From: W0P28-013 sp963638355
GTDB taxonomy: Bacteria; Bacteroidota; Bacteroidia; Bacteroidales; Paludibacteraceae
Assembly: GCA_963638355.1 (NCBI GenBank)
Contig: CAVHRT010000108.1
Span: forward strand, 1 to 5,515
DNA: 5,515 nt
Direction of reading: 5' to 3'
A program made the position numbers and the translations under genes. Under the pieces are notes generated by a model that searched no databases, was not told the origin of the DNA, and saw nothing but the letters and a program-made list of their open reading frames with translations. Of the stretch, positions 1-5,515 are shown in pieces (within the stretch, counting starts at the first letter, position 1; every line of letters begins with the position of its first letter).

Positions 1-7
1 GTGTAAC

Positions 8-1243
8 ATGAAAAAATTATTTCTCATCGCCATGTTGGCACTCGGAGTAGTCGCCACTGGCTCTGCACAAAAAAAGAACGTGTCGATGGCTCGCAACAAA
101 GCCATGAATGTGGAATCGCCCGACTTTGAAGGCGCGAAAAAATGCATTCAACAGGCACTCGAAGATGAAACGACAAAAGATCTTGCCGAAACATGGTATG
201 TGGCTGGCTTGGTCTACCAAAAAATTGTGGACAACGACATCTACCACGCCATGATGGGCGGCACACAGGACGCAGTGCTCGAGGGGCAAAGCGCAATCAA
301 GTCGCACGACTACTATGTAGTGGCATACGACAAAGATCAGCAGCCAAACGCCAAAGGCAAGGTGAAACCGAAGTATGCTAAGCAGATTCGCAAAGCCATC
401 ATCACCTATTACAACCAGATGATAATGGTGAACTACGGCATCACGGCCTACAATCAGCAGGATTTTGCAACGGCCATTCGCGCATTCGAGGTACACACTT
501 CGATTCCTGAATTGGCTATGTTTAAAGACGAAGATCCGTATCCGTTCGTTCTCGATTCGACCTATTATCAGATTCGTTACTACACAGCCACGGCTTACGA
601 GCGCAACGGCGACAACAACAGTGCGCTGCAAATTTTCGAGCAGATAAAGGACAAAGGCTATCAGGAAATCTACATCTCGCAGCACATTTGCGACATGTAC
701 AAGGACAAAGGCGATGCGGCAGCTTATCTGAACGCTCTGCAAGAGGGCTACGCACGTTTCCCGAAAGAGTTTTTCTTCCTTGGAAATCTGATTAACTACT
801 ACATTTTCAACGGACAAGAAGAGCAGGGTATTGAGTATCTGAACGAGGCCATTGCCATGGATCCAACCAACGCCGAATACTACAATGTGAAGGGCAGTGT
901 GATGGAGACGCTCAACAAAATTTCGGAGGCCGAAGAGGCTTATGATCAGGCACTTACGCTCGATGGCAACAGTTTCAAAGCACTGAATGGCAAGGCAAGA
1001 ATGATCTACATTCGTGCCGCTCAACTCGAGGAAAAATCGGTGATGGCGCGCGACATGAAAGCCTCCGACATGCTGAAGGCCAAAGCCACGGAGATGATGC
1101 GCGAATCGTTGCCATATTTCGAAAAAGCAGCTGAGGTAAATGGCGAGGACATTGACAATCTGCGCACACTGCGTTCGGTTTACTACAAAATTGGCGACAT
1201 GACAAAATACGCTGAAGTGAACGCTCGAATCAAGAGCCTATGA
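8..1243 (+). CDS. Exported tetratricopeptide-repeat protein
   Basis: A 411-residue protein that probably works outside the cytoplasm as a protein-protein interaction scaffold; no catalytic motif is visible. Residues 1-20 form a signal peptide: a KK pair, a hydrophobic stretch (LFLIAMLALGVVA) and a likely signal peptidase I site GSA/Q at 20/21. There is no lipobox cysteine, so it is periplasmic rather than a lipoprotein. TPR-like helix pairs lie at about 141-170, 188-219, 256-288 and 289-322, the last two clearest (alternating small and aromatic residues ending in AIAMDP and ALTLDG), with further helices at about 362-410. The start follows directly from the signal peptide. The gene ends in tandem stops TGA TAA and is followed by a strong terminator. 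A TAA at 4-6, one base before the start, could be the stop of an upstream gene in the same operon. From memory, Bacteroides has a similar TPR gene after gyrA, but the neighbour is not visible here. Family call firm; exact function unknown. Confidence 0.9.
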   Translation: MKKLFLIAMLALGVVATGSAQKKNVSMARNKAMNVESPDFEGAKKCIQQALEDETTKDLAETWYVAGLVYQKIVDNDIYHAMMGGTQDAVLEGQSAIKSHDYYVVAYDKDQQPNAKGKVKPKYAKQIRKAIITYYNQMIMVNYGITAYNQQDFATAIRAFEVHTSIPELAMFKDEDPYPFVLDSTYYQIRYYTATAYERNGDNNSALQIFEQIKDKGYQEIYISQHICDMYKDKGDAAAYLNALQEGYARFPKEFFFLGNLINYYIFNGQEEQGIEYLNEAIAMDPTNAEYYNVKGSVMETLNKISEAEEAYDQALTLDGNSFKALNGKARMIYIRAAQLEEKSVMARDMKASDMLKAKATEMMRESLPYFEKAAEVNGEDIDNLRTLRSVYYKIGDMTKYAEVNARIKSL

Positions 1244-1260
1244 TAAATTTGAAACTCCAG

Positions 1261-1294
1261 CAAACGGCAGCCTTTTCGGTTGCCGTTTGTTTTT
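1261..1294 (+). terminator. Intrinsic terminator after the TPR gene
   Basis: The arms CAAACGGCAGCC (1261-1272) and GGTTGCCGTTTG (1278-1289) pair over 12 bp with one G-T wobble. They enclose a five-base loop TTTTC and are followed at once by TTTTT (1290-1294). It begins 17 bases after the TGA stop, the expected place for a Rho-independent terminator of the TPR transcript. The opposite strand has no T-tract after the stem, so it should not efficiently stop leftward transcription from the stress-protein side. Confidence 0.9.
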
Positions 1295-1523
1295 GTCTAG
1301 TTGCGAAATTACGAAATTCGCATCGATTTGAACGATTCTCAGAAATATGCCAATCTTCGAGCGGTGGTGTATGCGTTTTTGCCTTCTATGCCCGTTTGGA
1401 GATTATCTATTTAACATAATACCAATTATCGGACAAAAGTAAACTAGTTGAAGGTTTCAAGTTTCAGGTTAAAAGTTGCGCATGACAGGTGGTCAATGCG
1501 GTGAAAATTAAGCGTCTGGTTTT
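1295..1523. other. Non-coding stretch between convergent genes
   Basis: No coding region with a plausible start, length or protein character is seen on either strand here. The stretch holds a short direct repeat CGAAATT (1304-1310 and 1312-1318), an AT-rich inverted repeat ATAAT-ACCA-ATTAT near 1416-1429, a minus-strand promoter-like sequence (1434-1460) and one copy of the GTTTCAAGTTTCA repeat (1454-1466). It reads as decayed spacer next to a gene remnant. No RNA gene is recognised. Confidence 0.6.
1434..1460 (-). promoter_or_regulatory. Promoter-like sequence with no gene downstream
   Basis: On the minus strand TACTTTTG (plus-strand 1434-1441) fits the Bacteroidota -7 consensus TAnnTTTG exactly. 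A TTG (plus-strand 1458-1460), 16 bases upstream, could serve as the -33 element. The -33 element lies inside the GTTTCAAGTTTCA repeat. Leftward transcription from here would run toward the TPR terminator without meeting an open reading frame of useful size. It may be a leftover from a lost gene, may drive a small untranslated RNA, or may be chance. Confidence 0.3.
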
Positions 1524-1650
1524 TTATAGGAAACGATAATCCCTGCCAAATCGCTCCGACAACTTGAAAATTTCGATGCAAAGTGTGTGCGCCATTTGCC
1601 AAACGCGCAAATCCTCAAATCGTTGCACTGCAGCCATTGAAACTTGAAAC
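1454..1650. repeat. 13-bp inverted repeat around a gene remnant
   Basis: GTTTCAAGTTTCA at 1454-1466 is matched perfectly in inverted orientation by TGAAACTTGAAAC at 1638-1650. The outer flanks are also alike: AGTTGAAG before the left arm and AGTTAAAAA before the right arm when read on the minus strand. The inner flanks show no match. Each arm is itself two GTTTCA units separated by one A. The 171 bases between the arms contain the truncated four-helix-bundle gene. The arrangement could be a small mobile or repeat-bounded cassette, or low-complexity spacer sequence common in this phylum. Confidence 0.6.
1524..1637 (-). pseudogene. Truncated four-helix-bundle protein gene (remnant)
   Basis: On the minus strand an ATG at 1637-1635 opens a 37-codon frame ending in TAA at 1526-1524. 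Its residues 5-34, with the core RFEDLRVWQMA, then LCIEIFKLSERF and RDY, match the usual N-terminus of the four-helix-bundle / 23S rRNA intervening-sequence-protein family: R-F-E-D-L-x-V-W-Q-x-A, then a helix ending before a K/R-D-Y/F motif. Family members are usually about 115-130 residues, so roughly the first quarter remains. The expected continuation (a G-L-x-x-Q-I-R-R-A region and N-I-A-E-G) is absent after Y34 and is not seen in other frames nearby. The start lies 16 bases after the Usp stop on the same strand, with no Shine-Dalgarno sequence. The function of the family is not well established. The fragment is probably non-functional; the family assignment is by recognition of the motif only. 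Confidence 0.65.
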
Positions 1651-1653
1651 TTT

Positions 1654-2766
1654 TTAACTGTGAAACACCAGAATTGGCGTGTGGGCGTGGAAAACCATTT
1701 TGCGGGCAATGCTTGGGTTGAAAAGGCTTGCAAAAAGTCGGCGTTTGTGCGTGTTTAGCGCAATGGCATCGATGTGATGCTCGGCCACAAGGCGGTCGAA
1801 GACATCGAGCGTGTCTTGGTCGCCCTTCGGCACAATGATGCAGTCGGTCTGCACATTCGGGTAATTTTGGTGGCAAAAATCCTTCAATCCTGCTAGTTTT
1901 ATCTCGTCCCAATCGTCGGGATTGTCGTCGAAATGCGCTATTAACAGATTGAAATTCAGTCCGTTGAGCAGATCCATCATGCGGCGGAACGAAATGAGCA
2001 TGCGATCGTCGAAATTGGTGGCGAGCATTATTTTAATTGGCTCATTTTCAGGTAGTTGTAGATCGGAATCTTCGGGAATGGCCAGCACAGGCACGGTGGC
2101 GTGTTCGATGACTTCGGCAGTAACGCTTCCAATCAGATCTTCGGCTTTCTTATCTTTGCCGCGTGTGCCCATCACCACGAGCAATGGCGCATTTTTTTCG
2201 CAATAGTCGATGATGGTCTCTTCGGGAATGCCATCGACTGTGGTGAGATCGAATTTTACGCTTGCGAGTTTGGTGTCGGCTATCTGTTGGCGGATTTTTT
2301 GTGATAGATTTTTCATGTCGCCCTCGAGCGTGGTCATGAAGTGTCGCAGCACATCTTTGTCGGGGCTCATCACTGCCCTATGCCCTGCCATTGTTACGAA
2401 CGATTTTGGGAAAATGTAGGCGTGAAGCAGCATTACCGAGCAGTTGCCGAGCATGTAGGCAATGCTGAATGCCATTTTTGCCGCACGCGACGAATAGTCC
2501 GAAAAGTCGATTGGCACTAGAATATGACGATGCTCTGGATTGTCGTTTTTGGGTTTAGGTGTCTGATTATCAGCCGATTCGATGATTTTCAAGGCGCGCT
2601 GCATATCGTTTTCGTCGACGCGCACACGCATGCCCGCACCGATGGTTTCGTGCTGTTCGTCCACTTCGCTGAGCAACGTTTTGATGCCCGAAAGTTCGAG
2701 TTTTTCGGCAAGTTTTTTGGCCTGTTCTAGGCTACGAATGGCAATGGTTATGAGCGAATCCTTCAT
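1654..2766 (-). CDS. Universal stress protein with N-terminal DUF2007-like domain
   Basis: A 370-residue cytoplasmic protein with three parts. Residues 1-65 resemble DUF2007 (putative signal-transducing domain): a beta strand, a helix (SLEQAKKLAEKLELSGIKT) and the closing pattern MRVRVDENDMQRALKIIE. Residues 79-231 are a complete Usp domain opening with HILVPIDFSD (D87). It carries the nucleotide-binding signature G-2x-G-9x-G-S exactly, at G200, G203, G213 and S214, so ATP binding is likely. Residues 243-369 are a second Usp-like domain. The equivalent segment there reads NTHKRRLFASLFNPSIARKM with no glycine signature, so it probably does not bind nucleotide. The arrangement and the NPSIAR motif match Usp proteins I know from Bacteroides relatives. 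Such proteins are linked to stress survival and signalling; the ligand and partner here are unknown. It is monocistronic apart from the remnant downstream, and divergent from the gene at 2997. Its promoter is at 2868-2898. Confidence 0.9.
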   Translation of the reverse strand: MKDSLITIAIRSLEQAKKLAEKLELSGIKTLLSEVDEQHETIGAGMRVRVDENDMQRALKIIESADNQTPKPKNDNPEHRHILVPIDFSDYSSRAAKMAFSIAYMLGNCSVMLLHAYIFPKSFVTMAGHRAVMSPDKDVLRHFMTTLEGDMKNLSQKIRQQIADTKLASVKFDLTTVDGIPEETIIDYCEKNAPLLVVMGTRGKDKKAEDLIGSVTAEVIEHATVPVLAIPEDSDLQLPENEPIKIMLATNFDDRMLISFRRMMDLLNGLNFNLLIAHFDDNPDDWDEIKLAGLKDFCHQNYPNVQTDCIIVPKGDQDTLDVFDRLVAEHHIDAIALNTHKRRLFASLFNPSIARKMVFHAHTPILVFHS

Positions 2767-2770
2767 GGCT

Positions 2771-2804
2771 AATTAAGAATTTTGAATTTAGAATTAAGAA
2801 TTTT
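2771..2804. repeat. AT-rich 13-bp direct repeat in the Usp leader
   Basis: AATTAAGAATTTT occurs perfectly at 2771-2783 and 2792-2804, separated by GAATTTAG (2784-2791), which is itself a variant of the same unit. It lies immediately upstream of the stress-protein start and inside its predicted 5' leader. Runs of this AATTAAGAATT kind are common between genes in Bacteroidota. The AT richness may also keep the start region of the mRNA unstructured. Confidence 0.75.
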
Positions 2805-2867
2805 CGCGTAATTGATTGGCACTGCAGTTCAATGCCCTATCAACCGGGGCAACTTATAATTCAGCCG

Positions 2868-2898
2868 TAAAGTTACAAAAAATGTTTGATTTGGCAAA
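2868..2898 (-). promoter_or_regulatory. Predicted promoter of the stress-protein gene
   Basis: On the minus strand TTTG (plus-strand 2895-2898) is followed after 19 bases by TAACTTTA (2868-2875). This fits the Bacteroidota TTTG / TAnnTTTG pattern with one mismatch in the last base of the -7 element. Transcription would begin near 2860, giving a leader of roughly 95 bases before the start at 2766. Confidence 0.6.
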
Positions 2899-2958
2899 AC
2901 TTTTTATCAACCGTGCGGTTTGTTGGGTCGAGAGTGGCTTTTTGTCGCAAAAAAAGCG

Positions 2959-2966
2959 TAATTTTG
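2959..2966 (+). promoter_or_regulatory. Predicted -7 element of the gene at 2997
   Basis: TAATTTTG matches TAnnTTTG exactly and lies 30 bases before the ATG at 2997. The nearest upstream TTTG is at 2941-2944, a spacing of 14 bases, shorter than usual, so the -33 element is uncertain. Its position inside the possible N-terminal extension of the gene supports the ATG at 2997 as the true start. Confidence 0.55.
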
Positions 2967-2996
2967 CATCTTCAAAAATTTAAAAATTTTCTTGTT

Positions 2997-3392
2997 ATGA
3001 AAACGAAAACAAAGGTTATTTCAATCACAAGCGTGGTGTTGCTGCTGGCTTTGGCCGGATTTTTCTATTTTCGCTTCTATTTTCCGCTGGCCGACGACGG
3101 CGTGAAGGCGGGTCAGCTGAATTATTTTGTGCATAAAGGCATCATTTTCAAGACTTACGAGGGCAAAATTATTCAAAGCGGATTGAAAAGCAAGACGGCT
3201 GGCACGCTCGAATCGAACGAGTTTAAGTTTTCGGTCGAGGACGAAGCGGTGGCCGATTCGTTGATGCATTGCAGCGGCAAATGGGTGGAATTGCACTACA
3301 AAGAGTACTTCGCTCCCCTGCCCTGGCGTGGTGTTAGTAACTATATTGTCGATGGAATTGTGCGCGTTTCGGAAGCTGAAGGAATGCGCTGA
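2997..3392 (+). CDS. Small membrane-anchored protein of unknown function
   Basis: A 131-residue protein. Residues 1-6 are basic (MKTKTK) and 7-29 form one hydrophobic segment without a clear cleavage site, so it is probably a signal-anchored inner-membrane protein with its C-terminal part in the periplasm. The soluble part has a recognisable pattern: GQLNYFVHKGIIFKTYEGKI (39-58), FKFSV (76-80), WVELHYKEY (96-104) and PWRGVSNYIV (109-118), suggesting a small beta-rich domain. I recall similar short Bacteroidales proteins, some labelled 6-phosphogluconate dehydrogenase in databases; that label is not supported, as there is no Rossmann glycine motif and the protein is far too short. The open frame continues upstream to an ATG at 2886, but I chose 2997 because the hydrophobic anchor follows it directly and a -7 element lies between the two. 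It is divergent from the Usp gene and 93 bp before valS. Function unknown. Confidence 0.8.
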   Translation: MKTKTKVISITSVVLLLALAGFFYFRFYFPLADDGVKAGQLNYFVHKGIIFKTYEGKIIQSGLKSKTAGTLESNEFKFSVEDEAVADSLMHCSGKWVELHYKEYFAPLPWRGVSNYIVDGIVRVSEAEGMR

Positions 3393-3404
3393 TAATCAGA
3401 ATTT

Positions 3405-3450
3405 TAATTTTGCGAATGGTGCATGTTTAATGTAAAATAAACTATATTCG
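3405..3450 (+). promoter_or_regulatory. Candidate valS promoter elements
   Basis: Two -7-like sequences lie in the 93-bp gap before valS: TAATTTTG (3405-3412), an exact TAnnTTTG match, and TATATTCG (3443-3450), one mismatch but closer to the start. Neither has a convincing TTTG at the right distance upstream. No terminator hairpin follows the preceding gene, so read-through into valS is also possible. No T-box-like leader or other RNA switch is seen in this short gap. Confidence 0.35.
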
Positions 3451-3485
3451 CAAATCATTTCAGAATAAAATTTATCCACAAACCA

Positions 3486-5515
3486 ATGGAACTTGCAAGT
3501 AAATACAATCCAGCCGATGTCGAGGCCAAATGGTATCAGTATTGGTTGGATTACAAACTTTTTTCGTCGAAACCTGACGGTCGCGAACCCTACACGGTGG
3601 TGATTCCGCCGCCAAATGTTACGGGTGTGCTGCACATGGGTCACATGCTGAACGAGACCATTCAGGACATTTTGGTGCGTCGTGCGCGCATGACGGGCAA
3701 AAACGCCTGCTGGGTGCCTGGAACCGACCACGCCTCCATCGCTACCGAGGCAAAAGTGGTGGCGCGATTGGCAAAACAAGGCATTAAAAAGAGCGACCTG
3801 ACGCGCGAGGAGTTTTTGAAACATGCGTGGGATTGGACCAACGAATACGGCGGCATCATCTTGAAGCAGTTGCGCAAACTTGGCGCCTCGTGCGACTGGG
3901 ATCGTACCGCTTTCACGATGGACGAAAAGCGTTCGGCGAGCGTCATCAAGGTTTTTTGCGACCTTTATAATAAGGGTCTGATTTATCGCGGCGTGCGCAT
4001 GGTGAACTGGGATCCGCAAGCACAAACCGCGCTGTCGGACGAAGAGGTCATTTTCAAAGAACATCAAGGAAAACTCTACTATCTGCGCTATTTTGTCGAT
4101 GGCGAGCCAGGGAAATATGCTGTAGTTGCCACCACGCGCCCCGAGACCATCATGGGCGATACCGCCATGTGTATCAACCCAAATGATCCGAAAAATGCGT
4201 GGCTAAAAGGCAAAAAAGTGATTGTGCCGCTGGTTGGTCGCGTCATTCCGGTGATTGAGGACGACTATGTGGACATTGAATTTGGCACGGGCTGCCTGAA
4301 AGTGACACCAGCGCACGATGTGAACGACTACATGCTTGGCGAAAAATACAATCTGCCGAGCATCGACATTTTCAATGCCGATGGCACGCTGAGCGAGGCC
4401 GCCGGCATGTACGTTGGCATGGATCGTTTTGCTGTGCGCGAACAGATTGAGAAAGATTTGGCTGCGGCTGACTTGCTCGAAAAAGTGGAACCGTATGTGA
4501 ATAATGTCGGTTTTTCGGAGCGCACCAATGTGCCGATCGAGCCGAAACTTTCGATGCAATGGTTCCTGAAAATGGAACATTTTGCAAAACTCGCATTGCC
4601 GCCTGTGCTGAACGACGAGATAAAATTTTATCCTGCAAAATACAAAAACACCTATCGTCATTGGCTCGAAAATGTGAAGGATTGGTGCATCAGTCGCCAA
4701 CTTTGGTGGGGACACCGCATTCCTGCCTATTTCTTGCCAAAAGGCGGATTTGTGGTGGCTGAAACCAAGGAAGAAGCCTACAAAAAGGCATTGGCGACGG
4801 TGGATTACCCGCTGTCGATTGACGATCTGCGCCAAGATCCCGACTGCATGGACACTTGGTTCTCGTCGTGGTTGTGGCCAATTTCGCTTTTCGATGGGAT
4901 AAACAATCCGGGTAACGACGAAATTCGCTACTACTACCCCACTTCCGACCTTGTAACGGGTCCTGACATCATCTTTTTCTGGGTGGCGCGCATGATTATG
5001 GCGGGCTACGAATACGAGGGCAAAATGCCGTTCCGCAATGTCTATTTCACGGGCATTGTGCGCGACAAATTGGGTCGCAAAATGAGCAAACAACTCGGCA
5101 ATAGTCCCGATCCGCTCGATTTGATTGAAAAATATGGTGCCGATGGCGTTCGCATGGGCATTTTGCTGTGTGCGCCTGCAGGAAACGACATTCTTTTCGA
5201 CGAAAGTTTGTGCGAGCAAGGACGCAATTTCAACAACAAGATTTGGAATGCGCTTCGCCTTGTGAAAGGTTGGCAAGTGGCTGATACTGAGCAACCTGAG
5301 TCGGCAAAGATTGCCATTCGTTGGTTCGATGAGAAGTTGAATGCCGCCGTTGCAAAACTGGATGACGATTTCAAAAAATATCGCCTGAATGAGGCGTTAA
5401 TGACCGTCTACAAGCTCTTCTGGGACGAATTTTCGAGTTGGTATTTGGAGATGGTGAAACCCGCCTATCAGCAGCCGATTGACGCAAAGACATACGCTGC
5501 AACTATTGCATTTTT
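3486..5515 (+). CDS. valS: Valyl-tRNA synthetase (3' end beyond the window)
   Basis: Class I aminoacyl-tRNA synthetase that charges tRNA-Val with valine using ATP and edits mischarged threonine. The frame is open for 676 codons to the window edge; full-length members are about 870-880 residues, so roughly 200 are missing (most of the anticodon-binding domain and the C-terminal coiled coil). Visible in order: PPPNVTG (41-47) and the HIGH-class motif HMGH (50-53); GTDHASIATE from residue 79; the CP1 editing domain with TTRPET (216-221) and the TPAHD motif ending at D278; WCISRQLWWGHRIP from 400; DIIFFWVARM before the second signature; and KMSKQ (532-536), where the last residue is Q instead of the usual S. 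The anticodon-binding domain begins after about residue 600. The ATG at 3486 starts the typical ELASKYNPADVEAKWYQYW N-terminus. No Shine-Dalgarno sequence is present, as is usual in this phylum. No frameshift or internal stop seen. Confidence 0.98.
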   Translation, partial: MELASKYNPADVEAKWYQYWLDYKLFSSKPDGREPYTVVIPPPNVTGVLHMGHMLNETIQDILVRRARMTGKNACWVPGTDHASIATEAKVVARLAKQGIKKSDLTREEFLKHAWDWTNEYGGIILKQLRKLGASCDWDRTAFTMDEKRSASVIKVFCDLYNKGLIYRGVRMVNWDPQAQTALSDEEVIFKEHQGKLYYLRYFVDGEPGKYAVVATTRPETIMGDTAMCINPNDPKNAWLKGKKVIVPLVGRVIPVIEDDYVDIEFGTGCLKVTPAHDVNDYMLGEKYNLPSIDIFNADGTLSEAAGMYVGMDRFAVREQIEKDLAAADLLEKVEPYVNNVGFSERTNVPIEPKLSMQWFLKMEHFAKLALPPVLNDEIKFYPAKYKNTYRHWLENVKDWCISRQLWWGHRIPAYFLPKGGFVVAETKEEAYKKALATVDYPLSIDDLRQDPDCMDTWFSSWLWPISLFDGINNPGNDEIRYYYPTSDLVTGPDIIFFWVARMIMAGYEYEGKMPFRNVYFTGIVRDKLGRKMSKQLGNSPDPLDLIEKYGADGVRMGILLCAPAGNDILFDESLCEQGRNFNNKIWNALRLVKGWQVADTEQPESAKIAIRWFDEKLNAAVAKLDDDFKKYRLNEALMTVYKLFWDEFSSWYLEMVKPAYQQPIDAKTYAATIAF

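Noticed and set aside
17..1024. Long minus-strand open frame (335 codons) opposite the TPR gene
   Set aside because: The plus strand has a clear signal peptide, TPR repeats and a matching terminator. The minus frame has an unnatural V, H and C-rich composition and no start context.
1261..1294. Bidirectional terminator serving both convergent genes
   Set aside because: The stem is strong, but on the minus strand it is followed by CTGGAGTTTC with no T-tract, and it lies about 360 bases beyond the Usp stop.
1454..1650. CRISPR array or insertion sequence
   Set aside because: There are only two copies in inverted orientation, no regular spacers, no transposase and no target-site duplication that I can see.
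1638..1733. Upstream extension of the four-helix-bundle remnant to an ATG at 1733
   Set aside because: The extra residues come from the Usp coding region in another frame; similarity to the family begins only after the ATG at 1637.
2886..2996. N-terminal extension of the small membrane protein to the ATG at 2886
   Set aside because: The extension would put 37 non-homologous-looking residues before a proper membrane anchor, and it covers the predicted -7 element at 2959-2966 and part of the divergent Usp promoter.
2997..3392. 6-phosphogluconate dehydrogenase identity
   Set aside because: The protein is 131 residues with a membrane anchor, with no dinucleotide-binding glycine motif and no catalytic residues of that enzyme. 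The name recalled from databases appears to be a propagated error.
3396..4067. Minus-strand open frame (223 codons) over the valS start
   Set aside because: It overlaps the conserved catalytic N-terminus of valS and shows no recognisable protein features.
4203..5294. Long minus-strand open frame (363 codons) opposite valS
   Set aside because: It lies wholly inside valS, whose motifs are unmistakable. The translated product is rich in H, F, R and N with no domain pattern, typical of an antisense shadow.

Overview
The window looks like core chromosome from a member of Bacteroidota, most likely order Bacteroidales. The reasons are these. The valyl-tRNA synthetase reads like the Bacteroidales form throughout. 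The universal stress protein has an N-terminal DUF2007-like domain fused to two Usp domains, an arrangement I know from Bacteroides relatives. Promoter-like sequences fit the Bacteroidota TAnnTTTG / TTTG pattern, and the starts lack Shine-Dalgarno sequences. The family and genus cannot be told from what is here.

Layout from left to right. (1) 8-1243, plus strand: an exported tetratricopeptide-repeat (TPR) protein, closed by a strong intrinsic terminator at 1261-1294. (2) 1295-1653: a non-coding, decayed stretch between two convergent genes. It holds a 37-codon minus-strand remnant of a four-helix-bundle (23S rRNA intervening-sequence-protein family) gene, bracketed by a perfect 13-bp inverted repeat, plus a minus-strand promoter-like sequence with no gene after it. 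(3) 1654-2766, minus strand: the DUF2007-Usp-Usp stress protein, with a promoter at 2868-2898 and an AT-rich direct repeat in its leader. (4) 2997-3392, plus strand: a 131-residue membrane-anchored protein of unknown function, transcribed divergently from the Usp gene. (5) 3486 to the right edge, plus strand: valS, intact as far as it goes (676 codons) and cut by the window end.

The genes do not form an obvious pathway. valS is translation housekeeping, the Usp protein is probably an ATP-binding stress or signalling protein, and the TPR protein is probably a periplasmic scaffold. The 131-residue gene and valS are codirectional with 93 bp between them and no visible terminator, so they may be partly co-transcribed. 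I found no CRISPR array, tRNA or rRNA gene, insertion sequence, toxin-antitoxin pair or defence locus. I do not see a previously undescribed system; the least ordinary part is the gene remnant and repeats between the two convergent genes.
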